DNA from: Sipunculus nudus
Taxonomy: Eukaryota > Annelida > Sipuncula > Golfingiida > Sipunculidae
Direction: 5' to 3'
NCBI GenBank assembly: GCA_026874595.1
Contig: CM049306.1
Coordinates: 72,975,642-73,039,641 of the forward strand
Length of the DNA: 64,000 nucleotides
The position numbers were made by a program, and so were the translations under genes. Shown in pieces: positions 40,601 to 52,600 of the stretch; the stretch's first letter is position 1, and every line of letters starts with the position of its first letter. A model generated the notes under the pieces. It was not told the origin of the DNA. It did not search any database and saw only the letters and a program-made list of their open reading frames with translations.

Positions 40601-43600
40601 CACTTAAAAAAACTGAAAAATATGAAAATGTACCTGGAGTACCTTGTCCTAGGTACAGGTCTCTAGTTACAGGGACAGGTACAGGTACAAGCTACTTCCT
40701 ACTAATGACCTACAGGTACAGGTACTCTTAAATGTGTACACAGGTACAGGTACAGGTACAAGTACCTGGCCCCAACCTTGCTTTACAGTACTGTGAGCAT
40801 TGTAAGTCAAAAACTAATGGACAGATTTCTTTCATATTATGAACATGTAGAGAGATGGGTTATGGGATGAGGTCTTTTTAAATTTGGGTCATGACCTTTA
40901 CCATGAGAGTTGCCTTGACCTTTAATATTTCCATATTTGGTGAAAATCACACACATGATATCTCCAGTCTTGAAAGCCATATGGATTTCAAACGTGACTT
41001 ATGTATGGCCCACCACTAAAGTAAGAACCCTTTAGGTTCTAGGGTCATGAAGTCAAAGGTCAAGGTCACTGGACTCACAAGATATTGTCGATCCATTTTA
41101 AGCCAAACTTTTCATCCCAGATCTTCCATCTTGAATATATAGCTCACTTGCCAATAGTGGATGATCCATATCAATTTTCGGGTCACAAGGTCAAAGGTCA
41201 AGGCCACAGGAGCTGTCTGTCAAAAATTAGTTTTCAGATGATAATTCCAGCTATTTTTCATGTATGGATTTCAAACTCGACTTATATATGTAGCATTAAA
41301 AAGGCATGATCCCAATTGATTTTGGGGTCACAAGATCAATGGTCACAGGAAACATCTTTAAATAGATTGTTGATGCATTTTCAGCCAAACTTTTCATCTC
41401 AGTCCTTTTATCTTGCACACATAGTTCACCAGCCAATAGAGGAAGACCCCTATCCATTTTGAGGGCACAATGGATGATAATTCCAGCTTGGATTATTTAT
41501 TGATTTCAAACTTGACTTCTATATGGCCCATCAATAAAGCAAGACCTCTATTGGTTTTGAAGTCATGAGGTCAAAGGTCAAAGTCACAGGACACACATCT
41601 TTGAAAAGATTGTGGATGCATTTTCAGCCAAACTTTTCATCTCAGACCTTTTATCTTGCACATATAGGTCCTCTGCCAATAGAGGAAGACCCCTATCCAA
41701 TTTTTAGGATACAAGGTCAAAGGTGAAGGTCACTGGAGCCATATGTCCAAATATTTATTTCCTGATGATAACTCCACCTTGGAGCACTTAATATATGGGT
41801 TTTAAACTTGGCTTATATGTGGCCCATCAATAAAACAAGATTCCTATCGATTATAAGGTAATGAGGGCAAAGGTCAAGGTCACAGGACAATCATCTTTGA
41901 AAAGATTGTGGATGCATATTCAGCCAAACTTTTCATCTCAGACCTTTTATCTTGCACATATAGTTCACCTGCCAATAGAGGAAGACCCCTATCCATATTT
42001 AGGTCACAAGGTCAAAGGTGAAGGTCACAGGAACCATCTGTCCAAAAGTTCATTTCTTGAAGATAACTCCAGCTTGGATTGATATAAGGGTTTCAAACTT
42101 GACATATGCGGCCCATCAATAATACAAGATTCCTATTGATTTTGAGATCATGAGGTCAAAGGTCAAGGTCACAGGACACATCTTTGAAAAAATTGTGGAT
42201 GCATGCCAAGTGTCAGTATATGCTGCTGAAGATGGGGCCTATTCTTAAAGGGGGGTGGGGGAATTAATTGTCTGGGGATACTTTGGCACCTGCGGTGCCA
42301 AGAAATATCTAGTTTTTTGTTGCATCATTCATCTCAGGAAATTTATTTGGCTAAGTAACAAGTGTACAATACATTTGTCATTACACTTGTTATTTATGAA
42401 GTGATGATGTATATGATATCAGTTAATTAACAGTCTCCCAGGTGACTGTGACAGTTGCTCCCTTATCAAAGATTACACCTGAGCAGCTCAAAGAACAAAG
42501 TTTACAAACACTTCCTTTTGGCTAGTTCCCTATAAATAAATCATACGTTGAAGCTTTATTTCTGTGTATTGTGTATTTATCAGAGGTACACATTACACAC
42601 TGCATGTCATTCTTAGGTAAAAGAGTTGTTCCTCCTAGATCTTGCTTCAGAATGGTGAAGTTTAGTTTTACTTTGTCAGTCTACCCTGTCTGTCTATCCG
42701 TCTACGTGGCTGCATATCCATCTGCCTGTCCTATCTGTCTATCTGCTTCTTTGTCTATCCATGTGGCATTCTGCCTGTCTGTCTGTCTGTCTGCTTTTCT
42801 GTCTATCCATCTGCTTGTCTGTCTGTCTGTCTGCATGTCTGTCTATTTGTCATGTTTCATTTCTGGATGATAACTTTTTATATATGATTTGATTTGAATC
42901 ATATTTCAAATAAGGAATGTTTATAATAGTTGTTTGAATGAGACAGCATTTTGACTGTCTGTTTGTCAACCTTTCTCTCTGAAAGTTCTTCAACCATAAT
43001 TAACCAATTGGTTCCCAGATAATAAATTCCCTTTTTTTATCCAATTTCAATTAATATTGCTTCCTTATATAAAAGATTTTTATATCGGTGCCAGTATTAA
43101 ATATACATATGTATGTCAGACATACCAACAATGCCCCCTAACACTTTGCTAGTCAGTATGGATGTCACTGGACTGTAACATTCCTCACACTGGGAGAATA
43201 GAAGCCTGTCACAATTTCATGTCAGTTAATGGGTGTTCACCTAAAGTAATCAGCGATACTACAACCCTTATTCAGTTTATCCTCACCTATAACTTAATCG
43301 AGTTCAATGATAAGTGCTATGTCCAGACCCAGGGTACGGCAATGGGAACCAAAATGGCGCCCGCTTATGCCAATATATTCATGTGGGATATCGAACTGAA
43401 CTGCTGTCCAACAGCCCATTAAAGTCTTTAGCCTATATGCGCTACATTGATGACATATTTATTGTATGGCAACATGAACCAGAATCTCTAGAACAGTTTT
43501 TTTGCGCAAGCAAATAATGTCAACCCTTATATCAAATTCACAATTGACTCCTCACCCACACATATCCCACTTCTTAATGTGTCAGTTGCCATCACTGAAG

Positions 43601-46600
43601 GACATTTGACTACCAGCATTTATCATAAACCAACTGACCATCACAGCTATCTCCACTACAGTAGCTTTCACCCTCCACACCTCAAACGAGGGATTGTATT
43701 TGCACAGATGCTGCGCTACAGACGCATATGCTCAAATGATTAAGATTTTAAATGCAAAGCACTTGAATTAGCCAAACGTTTCCTCATTAAAGGGTACCCT
43801 TTCAAGTTAATCATACAAAATTTTGAAAAAGTCAGGAATAATAAACGAAACAGCCTCCTCAATTACAAAGAAAAAGACATAAATTCACGCATTCCCATGA
43901 TCCAGGAATTTCACCCGGCCATCATCTCTATCAACAAAAATATACAAAAATGCTGGAATAACTTTAATTCAAATCCCGCTACAGATTATCTTTTCTCCAC
44001 GCCTCCCATTGCCACTAACAAACAACCTCCCAACCTCAAACGCATACTTGTGCACCCGAAACTACACAAACATAACAGCCCATCAGGGAATGTCAAATGC
44101 GGTGACCACTGCTGTAAGATTTGTAATATTTTAAACACCAAACCCACATTTCAGTCCCCAGGATCTAACATAACCCTCAGGCCAGGCCCTTTTCCTTGCA
44201 ATTCCTCAAATGTCATTTACTTTATTACTTGTAAAAAATGCCCCAATGGGGAGGGAAATTATATAGGAGAAACTGGCACCAAATTCAGGCTCAGAATGAA
44301 CAACCACATAAAAAAAACATCCGCGACAACACTCCCGGATTCCCCGTGGCCGCACATTTCAACAAATCTGACCATTCTCTCTGAAATTTAACATGCACCA
44401 TCCTTAAAGGCAACTTTCCCTCCAGCAAAGACTGATTTAAAACCGAACAAAAGCACATTCATACCCTACGTATGCACATAAAAGGATTCAACAAGGAATT
44501 GGCTTTTCTCTGCAAATACCCAGCTCTCAGCACAGACTAACCCCTCCCTGTCTTTAATACCCCAGCAGCCCTGTTATCATGTGGATATACACAGGCCAGT
44601 TCTGACAAGACATCAGACAGATTAATGGGTATAGCTGGCAAGCCAGCCCTGTTAAACCTAGTGTAGGGTTACACTATCAGCTTTGTTTACAGTTAGTCAC
44701 TCACCCTGACGAAGGCTACAGGGGTGGCTGAAAATTTAGCAACAATCTGTATTATCCAAATAATATGATTGTTTGAAACATTGGCGTTGATGTCTCTCTT
44801 CATTCTATGTTCATATATATGTGTGTATGTGTGTGTGTGGGTGTGTGTTAAAACGGACTGTGAGGGGACAAATGTAAGATTGATAATTAAGGGTGGATAA
44901 GATGAAAGCTGCCACCAAAAATAATTGAACCATTTATAATTATGACTTAATATTGAAAGAAATGTACATATTTTAATATGTTACATACATATATTATATA
45001 AATAGTAAACAAATGCAGTAGTCGATGAAGAATATACAGGATTTAATTATGAGAGTGATTATTAAAATAAAAGCTGACTGTGAGAGAGAATATTGATATA
45101 CTGGTATGTTCCTTTTGGAATCTGGCTGGCCATGAGATGAACTGTGATAGTTCAACCAGTACATCCAGGCACCAGGATAATGTGATAACAATGGACTAGT
45201 TGTTATATATATACACCCAACAGAGAAAACCTCAATCAATCTGTAATGTTTGAAGCAATTAGAGCTTGAAGGAAATATTAAGTGTTGATATGTCATCCTC
45301 ACATGTTGTTTAAAATATCAGTGCATTTTTGCCCAGCAAATATTTTGAATTTGCAGCACAAATAAAGCTAAAACACTGGGATTTTAGTTGCTGTGTATTT
45401 TTCACTGTGTTTGGTTCTAAACTCACTAAGTATATGACAGTGATACTCATTGTATATAAACGGCTTGTGTGTGTTTATTTTGACAGCATGCTGGGGTCCC
45501 TCTCCATCGTATTGTGTGTGGTGTACAAACAGAAGCTATGCATGCCTGAGGTATGGTGTTTACTCCTGTCCTCACTTCACAAGTACAGTAAAATTCACCA
45601 ACACGACCACCTGCAGGACCAGACAAAGTGGTCATGTTAGCAAGGTTTTTAATGATGTTCAACATTAGTCTGGGACCAAAAAAGTGGTCGTCCTTGCAGG
45701 GGTGGTTGTCATAGCACAGTGGTTGTCATGCAAGGTTTTACTGTATTTGAAAACTAAAAGAAAAACAGAAGAGCACAAGCTCCCATTTCCAGCACTAAAA
45801 TTGCTTAAGCCAGGTTTACACTACAGACATATGTGCTTGCAGACACTGGTCAGTGGTCACTTAAAGAGTCTGCTGACAGAGTGTTCAGACTGCATATTTT
45901 TGTGAGTGGATATGCAAGTGTATATCTCATTTGGTGTGAGCTAAAATTAGATGAAGTAAATAGAATGGATAAAACATGTAAATTGATTATTTTAAAATTA
46001 CTGACAATGTGAATGGCACTATAATGATCTGAAAAGGTGAAATGATATGAAGATAATTTTATATAGGAAAAATATATAAAAATAATTAATCACTTATAAA
46101 AGTAATAATATATTCACAATGCAGTGGAATACTGAGTTGATGAGAACTAGCCTTTTTTTACACAGACCTGTATGACTTTGAAAATACAAACTGATGGTCC
46201 TAATTTTACTTCTCATTTCACAGTAATGGCTCTAATCTTCCCTCTTTGGCTGTGCACACAGCAAATCTGTGCCTGGTATCTCAATAAAACCATTAAGGCC
46301 AGACTTATCAGCAGGTGAGTATAGGAGTAGGACCAAGATTTATTCCTACCCGACATCAGGGAAAGTATCAGTTACATGCCCAAGCAAATTCCGGATGAAG
46401 ACCAGTCTGTAATGTGAGCCAGGCTTTAGAAACTCTCAACACACTGAGGATAGGTGAAGATGCAGCCACTCTTACAGTAGAATTTTAAAATGTGTCCTCC
46501 AGCGAAAAAAAGGTTCCTGTCAGTCCACCCTGGAGCAAATCCAGGTGTTGTCAAGCTGACTCCTTATCATACAATAGGTCTAATAATGATCTTGGCTGTG

Positions 46601-49600
46601 TAGAAATAAAAAGCACTTGTCTTTCCTTATTTTGATGAATAAGGAATGTTCCCTTTTCAAAATGGTAGTAGACACAATTTTAATGACATGTGTTAGTTTA
46701 TCTGGTCTCTTTATTATAATTGCAACCATCTCACCCCAAGAACTGATTACCACAGACAGTCAACCCATTATATAATTATAATACATATTATAATTTTTCA
46801 ATGATTGTAATTATCATGTGTGTATCATGCTATTGTACAAGATAATCTTAACCTCATATTGCCATTTGTTTGTAGTCAGACTTAAGTTAAACCTTAATAA
46901 TTATTGCTCTAATTGTGAGGTCAGATTTGATATCAGATTACAATTTCAGTTTAAATTATACATCAGTTTACAAATGTAAATCATTACATCAGATTTATTT
47001 TTCTTTGTGTCTTGATGTAAAATTACTCTGCATGTAATCTTGATGTCAGAGTGCCAGATGGAGTGAAATTTGGCGAGTCTGATTTTTCCATCACTTTTTG
47101 TTTTAATGTAATTATTCACCCGTCATATGATGGGAGTATTATGGTATACCCACCATCTGTCTTAACGTCTCTCTCTGTTAACTTTTAGTGTCGCTGCAAT
47201 AAATTACTGGGGCTCAAATGGATTTTCACAAAACTCACCATAACTACTTACCTACAGATTATCTTGCCCAAAGTTGATTATGGGCAACATCCACACATAT
47301 TTAATAAGGCCACAGGTCACTTAGCTACTTTGTGGTGTTGCCGCGATAACTTATGAAGAATATGAAGGATTTTGACAAAACTCCTCGTAAATGATAATCA
47401 ATAAAATATATCTCACCTAAGTTCGATTTCCAGCAAAATCCATGCATATTTAATGAGATCAAAGGTCATCACACTTTGGACGCACCTTATTGACTTACCA
47501 AAAATCCTTTGGATTTTCATGAAACTCATTATACATTTTTACCAATAGAGTTTCTCACCTGAATTACCTTCTCTTCAAAAAATCATATTTAATGAGGTCT
47601 CAGGTCACCAGATACACAATGAGTGTATAATGCGGTTTGTGGTGTTCTTGTTTTTATATTGAATTACTTTTGAGTTCAGCATATATATTTTACAGGTGAC
47701 ACCAATCTTTCAGCTGTCTGCAGCAGACTTCCTGGCTGCCCTGTTCTTGTTCTTAGGTGCAGCACTGCATTTAAGTCCTTTGAAGACACAAGGATGGCAG
47801 TGTAATATTCTCACTAGTGTAACAGCAGTAAGTATAAAGATTTCATTACTATTATTATTATTATTATTATTTTATATTATATGTATTATTATATATTTTT
47901 ATTACTGTTATATAAAAGTAAAAATTATAATAATATGTCTTATAAGTGCAGTCTCCAATCTGTGTGGATCAGTCTGATCACTGCATATATAAACCTGCAA
48001 CACTAAAACATGCAGTTAATGGTACTTTAAGTTAACTTAGCTGCATGGACCACTGCATTTATCATTTGTCCATTAAGACAGTAATTTACATTGGCTTTTT
48101 TCTCTCAGGACTTAAAAGATGTGTGATTAAGGATTTTTGTACCTTGTACGTTGTAGCTTTCTACCGTATTTAAAACTTATGAAACTTTTAAATAGGTCAC
48201 TCTGATCTTTAAAAAGGTATAAACATATATTCATTGTTAAAATATTTTCATTAACATGCATATTTTTGTTGCATCAGTCTAGTAAAGGATAGACTATACC
48301 TATGTTTTGTCTTGATACTCTTTCATATAAAGTAAGATCGTCTAGGTACCATATATAAAACCATAGTCTTAATTCACTGGTGGCACATTTGCTTCTTTAA
48401 ATTTGTCAGATTTGTGAGCAGGGGTAGAAAAGAACCTTTCAGACCTTTGACCATTTGTGCAAGTTATTAACAAACCCACCAGTAACATAGCCCTGAGTAT
48501 CTCTGTTGAATTTACCTCTCAATAATGTATGTGTGGTCAGTATGTGTCAACAGTGCAAGGGTTATTATATGAATATATGAACTAGTTTTGTGTGTAATGT
48601 GATATATGTGATAAATCCAAGCCACAGTGTGATACCAAGTGATTATCTGATTGGTAACTTTATACACAGAGATTAACAACACCTGATAATGCAGAATCCG
48701 GATATGATAAGAAGGCAGGGAATAGTTACAAACTCATTGTATAATGAAAAATAAGAAGGATTAGGATTAAGTTAAACTACTGTATGAATACAAATTTAAA
48801 TACATAATGCCATCTCATTTGTTAAAAACAAATTTCCTGCAAGTCATCCAGTGTTAAAATATACTGATTAAGATTAATTAATTATACATGATAATGTGAA
48901 AGAATATAAATTACTTTTGAAATGAGATAAAAGAAATATAAATATCACCTCAATATAAATATCACCTCAATATCTTTACATGGAGTACATGTGCAGAAGA
49001 GTAGATAGAACCTCAGTTGTCCATAACTCCTTTTCTTAAATTGATCAAGCCAAAATTGAAAAAAATACCTTATATCTCATACAAGAACAAATAATAAACT
49101 GTAGAAAAAATATACATTCATAATTTGCTTAATAACTTCAGTAACAATACCAGGATGAGTAGTGATCATTTATTCTTGATGAGTCTCATAGTGATGCAGG
49201 AACAGATTTTTCAGCCTGATAAATGTTGATGATTAAGCTCAGCTCCTTATTTCCATCTTTCTTCTAAGCCAAGATGGTGTATGCTTGTATCTCATTCTGT
49301 TGTAGTGATGAAATCTAATATGGCTTTGATCCTGTCAAAGATATGTCCTTTGTGCCTCCACCTGTGAATAATAACTATGTCAATAAAATCTGACCTGTGG
49401 GATTTGTACGTTTGCCCCATCAGTGGCATAAGTTTGGACCTTTGATTGTAGTAATCTTGAAACAAACCCTACCTGATTGTTTGATTAAACCACATGATTT
49501 TTATCCAGGCATTTTTCATCTGCACGTTCCTCCTGACACTGACATATGCGGTGGAAGTCTTCTTTCGCATCCGGAGGAGACTGAACAGAAGACAGCAAAG

Positions 49601-52600
49601 GGTGCAGGTACATTATTATAACCTTCAATTTTCTGGGAAAAACACAGTGAAATCTGACTAACATGGGGTGGTCATGTTGGCAGGGTGGCAGTCTTCGGGG
49701 GAGGTACCCATGATTTATATTGGTCATGGAGCAAAAAAGTGGTTGTCGTAACGGGGGTGGTTATCATAGAGGGTGTGGTTGTCAGGCAAGATTTCACTGT
49801 ATACAGTAGCTAAGTTTTAATTCAGCGGACAAATTTATTATTATTTTTTTAATTATGCATGCACATTCTCAGTAGTTTACCGATTCTTTAACGAAAATGT
49901 TACCAGAATTCAAGCATTAATTGACAGCAAAATAGCACTAACACCCAAAACTTTTATCTTGATTTATACCCCAATAGATAATGAACTTAAAACATTTGAT
50001 AGTTTAACGTTTCATGATTTTTACCAGATTAGATCTTTTGTTTTAATATATTTCACTTTCACCGGAATTCACTGTTTTCACTGTAATTTTGAATATCATA
50101 TAATATTTACATGTATATGAATATTTCCTAAAATCAGAAATAGATAACTGAATAACAGTGATGATGTTATTGTTATATTTAACTTGCTATCTTTATAATC
50201 TCTGTGCAGCGCAAGATAATAACAGGAAGCTGTGTACTTAGTATTTTATCATGGTGAGTTCTCATGTTTACCAACTGTTTACAAGGCAAAGTCATTTAAT
50301 ATACAGCAGAACAAGAGCTGTAGTATTTTATCAATGTGAATTATCATGTTTATTGACTGTTTATAACTTAAGGTCATTTTATATATTGCAGAACATCAGT
50401 TGTTTGTTTCTCTATTATCTTAATATTTTTAGCGAACCGTTGAGCCTATGCGATGGTGCGGCGTCATGCGTCGTGCATCGTCTGTACGTTAACCATAACT
50501 ATCTCAAAAATGGCAGGAGCTAACATCGCCAAATTTTTACAAATAATTAGTCATCCAAAAAACTATATCGGATTTTGTGTATTTTTTTCTAACTGCATTT
50601 TCTTAGATTTTATAAGGAAAAAGCTTAAAAAGCTTTAAAAATCATTTTCTCCGAAACTGTCCAGCCAAATTGTCCAATATTTCACAGAAATGATCCCTGG
50701 AACAATCTTTCTCAAGTTTGTTCAAATGGTTTCAGTTCGGAGATTCTTGGCCGAGTTACAGGAGGTTGAACTTTGTTAACTGTGCAAAAAAGCATATTAA
50801 AATTTAAATCTCAGAAACGGCTGGAGCTATCATCACCAAATTTTATGCCAATGTTGGTCACATAGGTCATATCTGAAATTGAGGTATTGGTGGCGCCACC
50901 TGCATAGGCCTTTTTGTACAGGGTCATCAGTGCCTGTATCACACTGAGGGCTACAAAAAGCTTCTTCTCAGAAACCATATGGCCAAAATGTTTAATATTG
51001 CACAGAAATGATCCTAGGGTAGTGCTTTCTGAAGTTTGTTCAAATGGTCTCTTTTCAGTGACTATTGGCTAAGTAATGGGAAGCTGAATTTAGTCATATG
51101 CCATAACAGCCCATTTTAGCTCAGTGGCTACAAAGATCTTCTCCTCAAAAACCACTGGGCCAAATTCTTAAATCTTACACATTAATTATCCTCAGATGTT
51201 GATAATTCAAGTTTGTTCAAATGGTTTTGGTTCAGTGCTTTTTGGCTGAGTTACGGGAAGCTGAACTTAGCCAGTTTGCTGTATCTTCCTATATGAGTTA
51301 TAAACCTGGGAAATGTTTTTCGACTGATGCCACTGAAGCCAGTTTGTTTAATATTTTACAAGAATAATCCCTACAATAATTCTTATAATAATTGTCATTA
51401 ATGGTTCCACATGAATGATTTTTGGCTGAATTATGGAGATTGAATTGAGTCATTTTACCATATATGTTAGCTGTGTTATGCTGTTACATCTAGCCTGGCA
51501 CAAGTTTATCAGCATCTATTACATCATGCCACTAGACATTTAGATTTCAGGATATCTTTGGTTAATATTGACAAGAAAGTTTTTTAAAAGCTTTTAAAAA
51601 AATTTAGAATTATGATATATGTTATTCATCATACGAGGCAATGTTATAATCATGGATATTCAGTTCTCTGTGGCTATATAAAGACAACTGTACATGGATT
51701 ATTAATTATTGGTATCCCTACTTATCTTAATTCAAGAATTTGACATCAATGAGATATATCTGTATTTTAATTTTGCATTCAGTATGCGTCCGTAATAAAT
51801 TTACATATATTCCTGATTTCTTTTTTATAAAAAGTCAGCTGAAATGCATTTTGTATTTGGAAAATAAATTTCAAAGTTATTTCAAGTAGGGACCACTTTT
51901 GTGTACAGATGGCAGCACTTGGTTTACCATTGGCAGATTGTCAGTGCCTATATGTTGGCTATTAGCCAAGATGATGTCAGCTCTATAAATAGTTTTGGCA
52001 CAGTGCCAGGATTGGAAGAAGTGCAGCCAGGTAGAGGTCAAGAGTTCACTCAGTGCAGTAGCTGCATTCTATTTATAGCTTTGGCAGACTGCTCACTGCA
52101 TCATATTTGGCACCCAAGTTCAGCCTGAATCTATTTATAGCTTTGGCAGACTGCCAACTGTGTCAGATTATGCAACAGGTCAAAAGTGCACTCAGTGCAG
52201 TCAGGTACAGGTCAAGAGTTCACTCAGTGCAGTAGCTTGAGGCAGCAATTTGTCACAGGTCACTCGGGGGCAACTGCCTTACTCACCTAAACCTTGTCAG
52301 CCCAGTGCATCAAACTCTGGAGAAGTTTGACCTGTCTATGCATCTTTGATGGTATTCTCATTTACAAGACAGGTGGTGCCACCTACATTGACTTTTGCAG
52401 TGTATGCGCCTGCTTATTTCTACAGAGGAATTTGATACATCAGCCTAAAATTGGGCATGTTTATACATATCGGGTAGCTTTATAGTGTACAAGACTGGTG
52501 GCGCCATCTACAATAATTTTTGCACAGTGTATGTCCCTGCTTATTTCACAGGAGGGGTTTGACATATCAGTCTGACATTGGGCATATTTATGTATCTCTT

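Larger units (their letters stand above)
39593..42314 (+). mobile_element. Helentron-like element, family 3, interrupted by a hAT-like element
   Basis: The left end GTATCCCCAGACA is perfectly inverted at 42269-42281 (TGTCTGGGGATAC). A perfect 8-bp hairpin follows (TTGGCACC-TGC-GGTGCCAA, 42283-42301), then GAAATATCTAGTT. The interior holds about 280-300-bp tandem segments with repeated GGTCAAAGGTCAAGGTCAC. An 800-bp element interrupts it at 39981-40780. It is non-coding. Confidence 0.7.

Noticed and set aside
42571-42870. Cys/Ser/Leu-rich frame across 42571-42870 as a secreted or membrane peptide
   Set aside because: It translates a (TCTG)n-type simple repeat and has no splice or family support.
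49397-49621. Open frame MGFVRLPHQWHK at 49397-49621
   Set aside because: It overlaps TMEM116 exon 5 in a different phase. The hydrophobic helix frame at 49509 is the conserved one.
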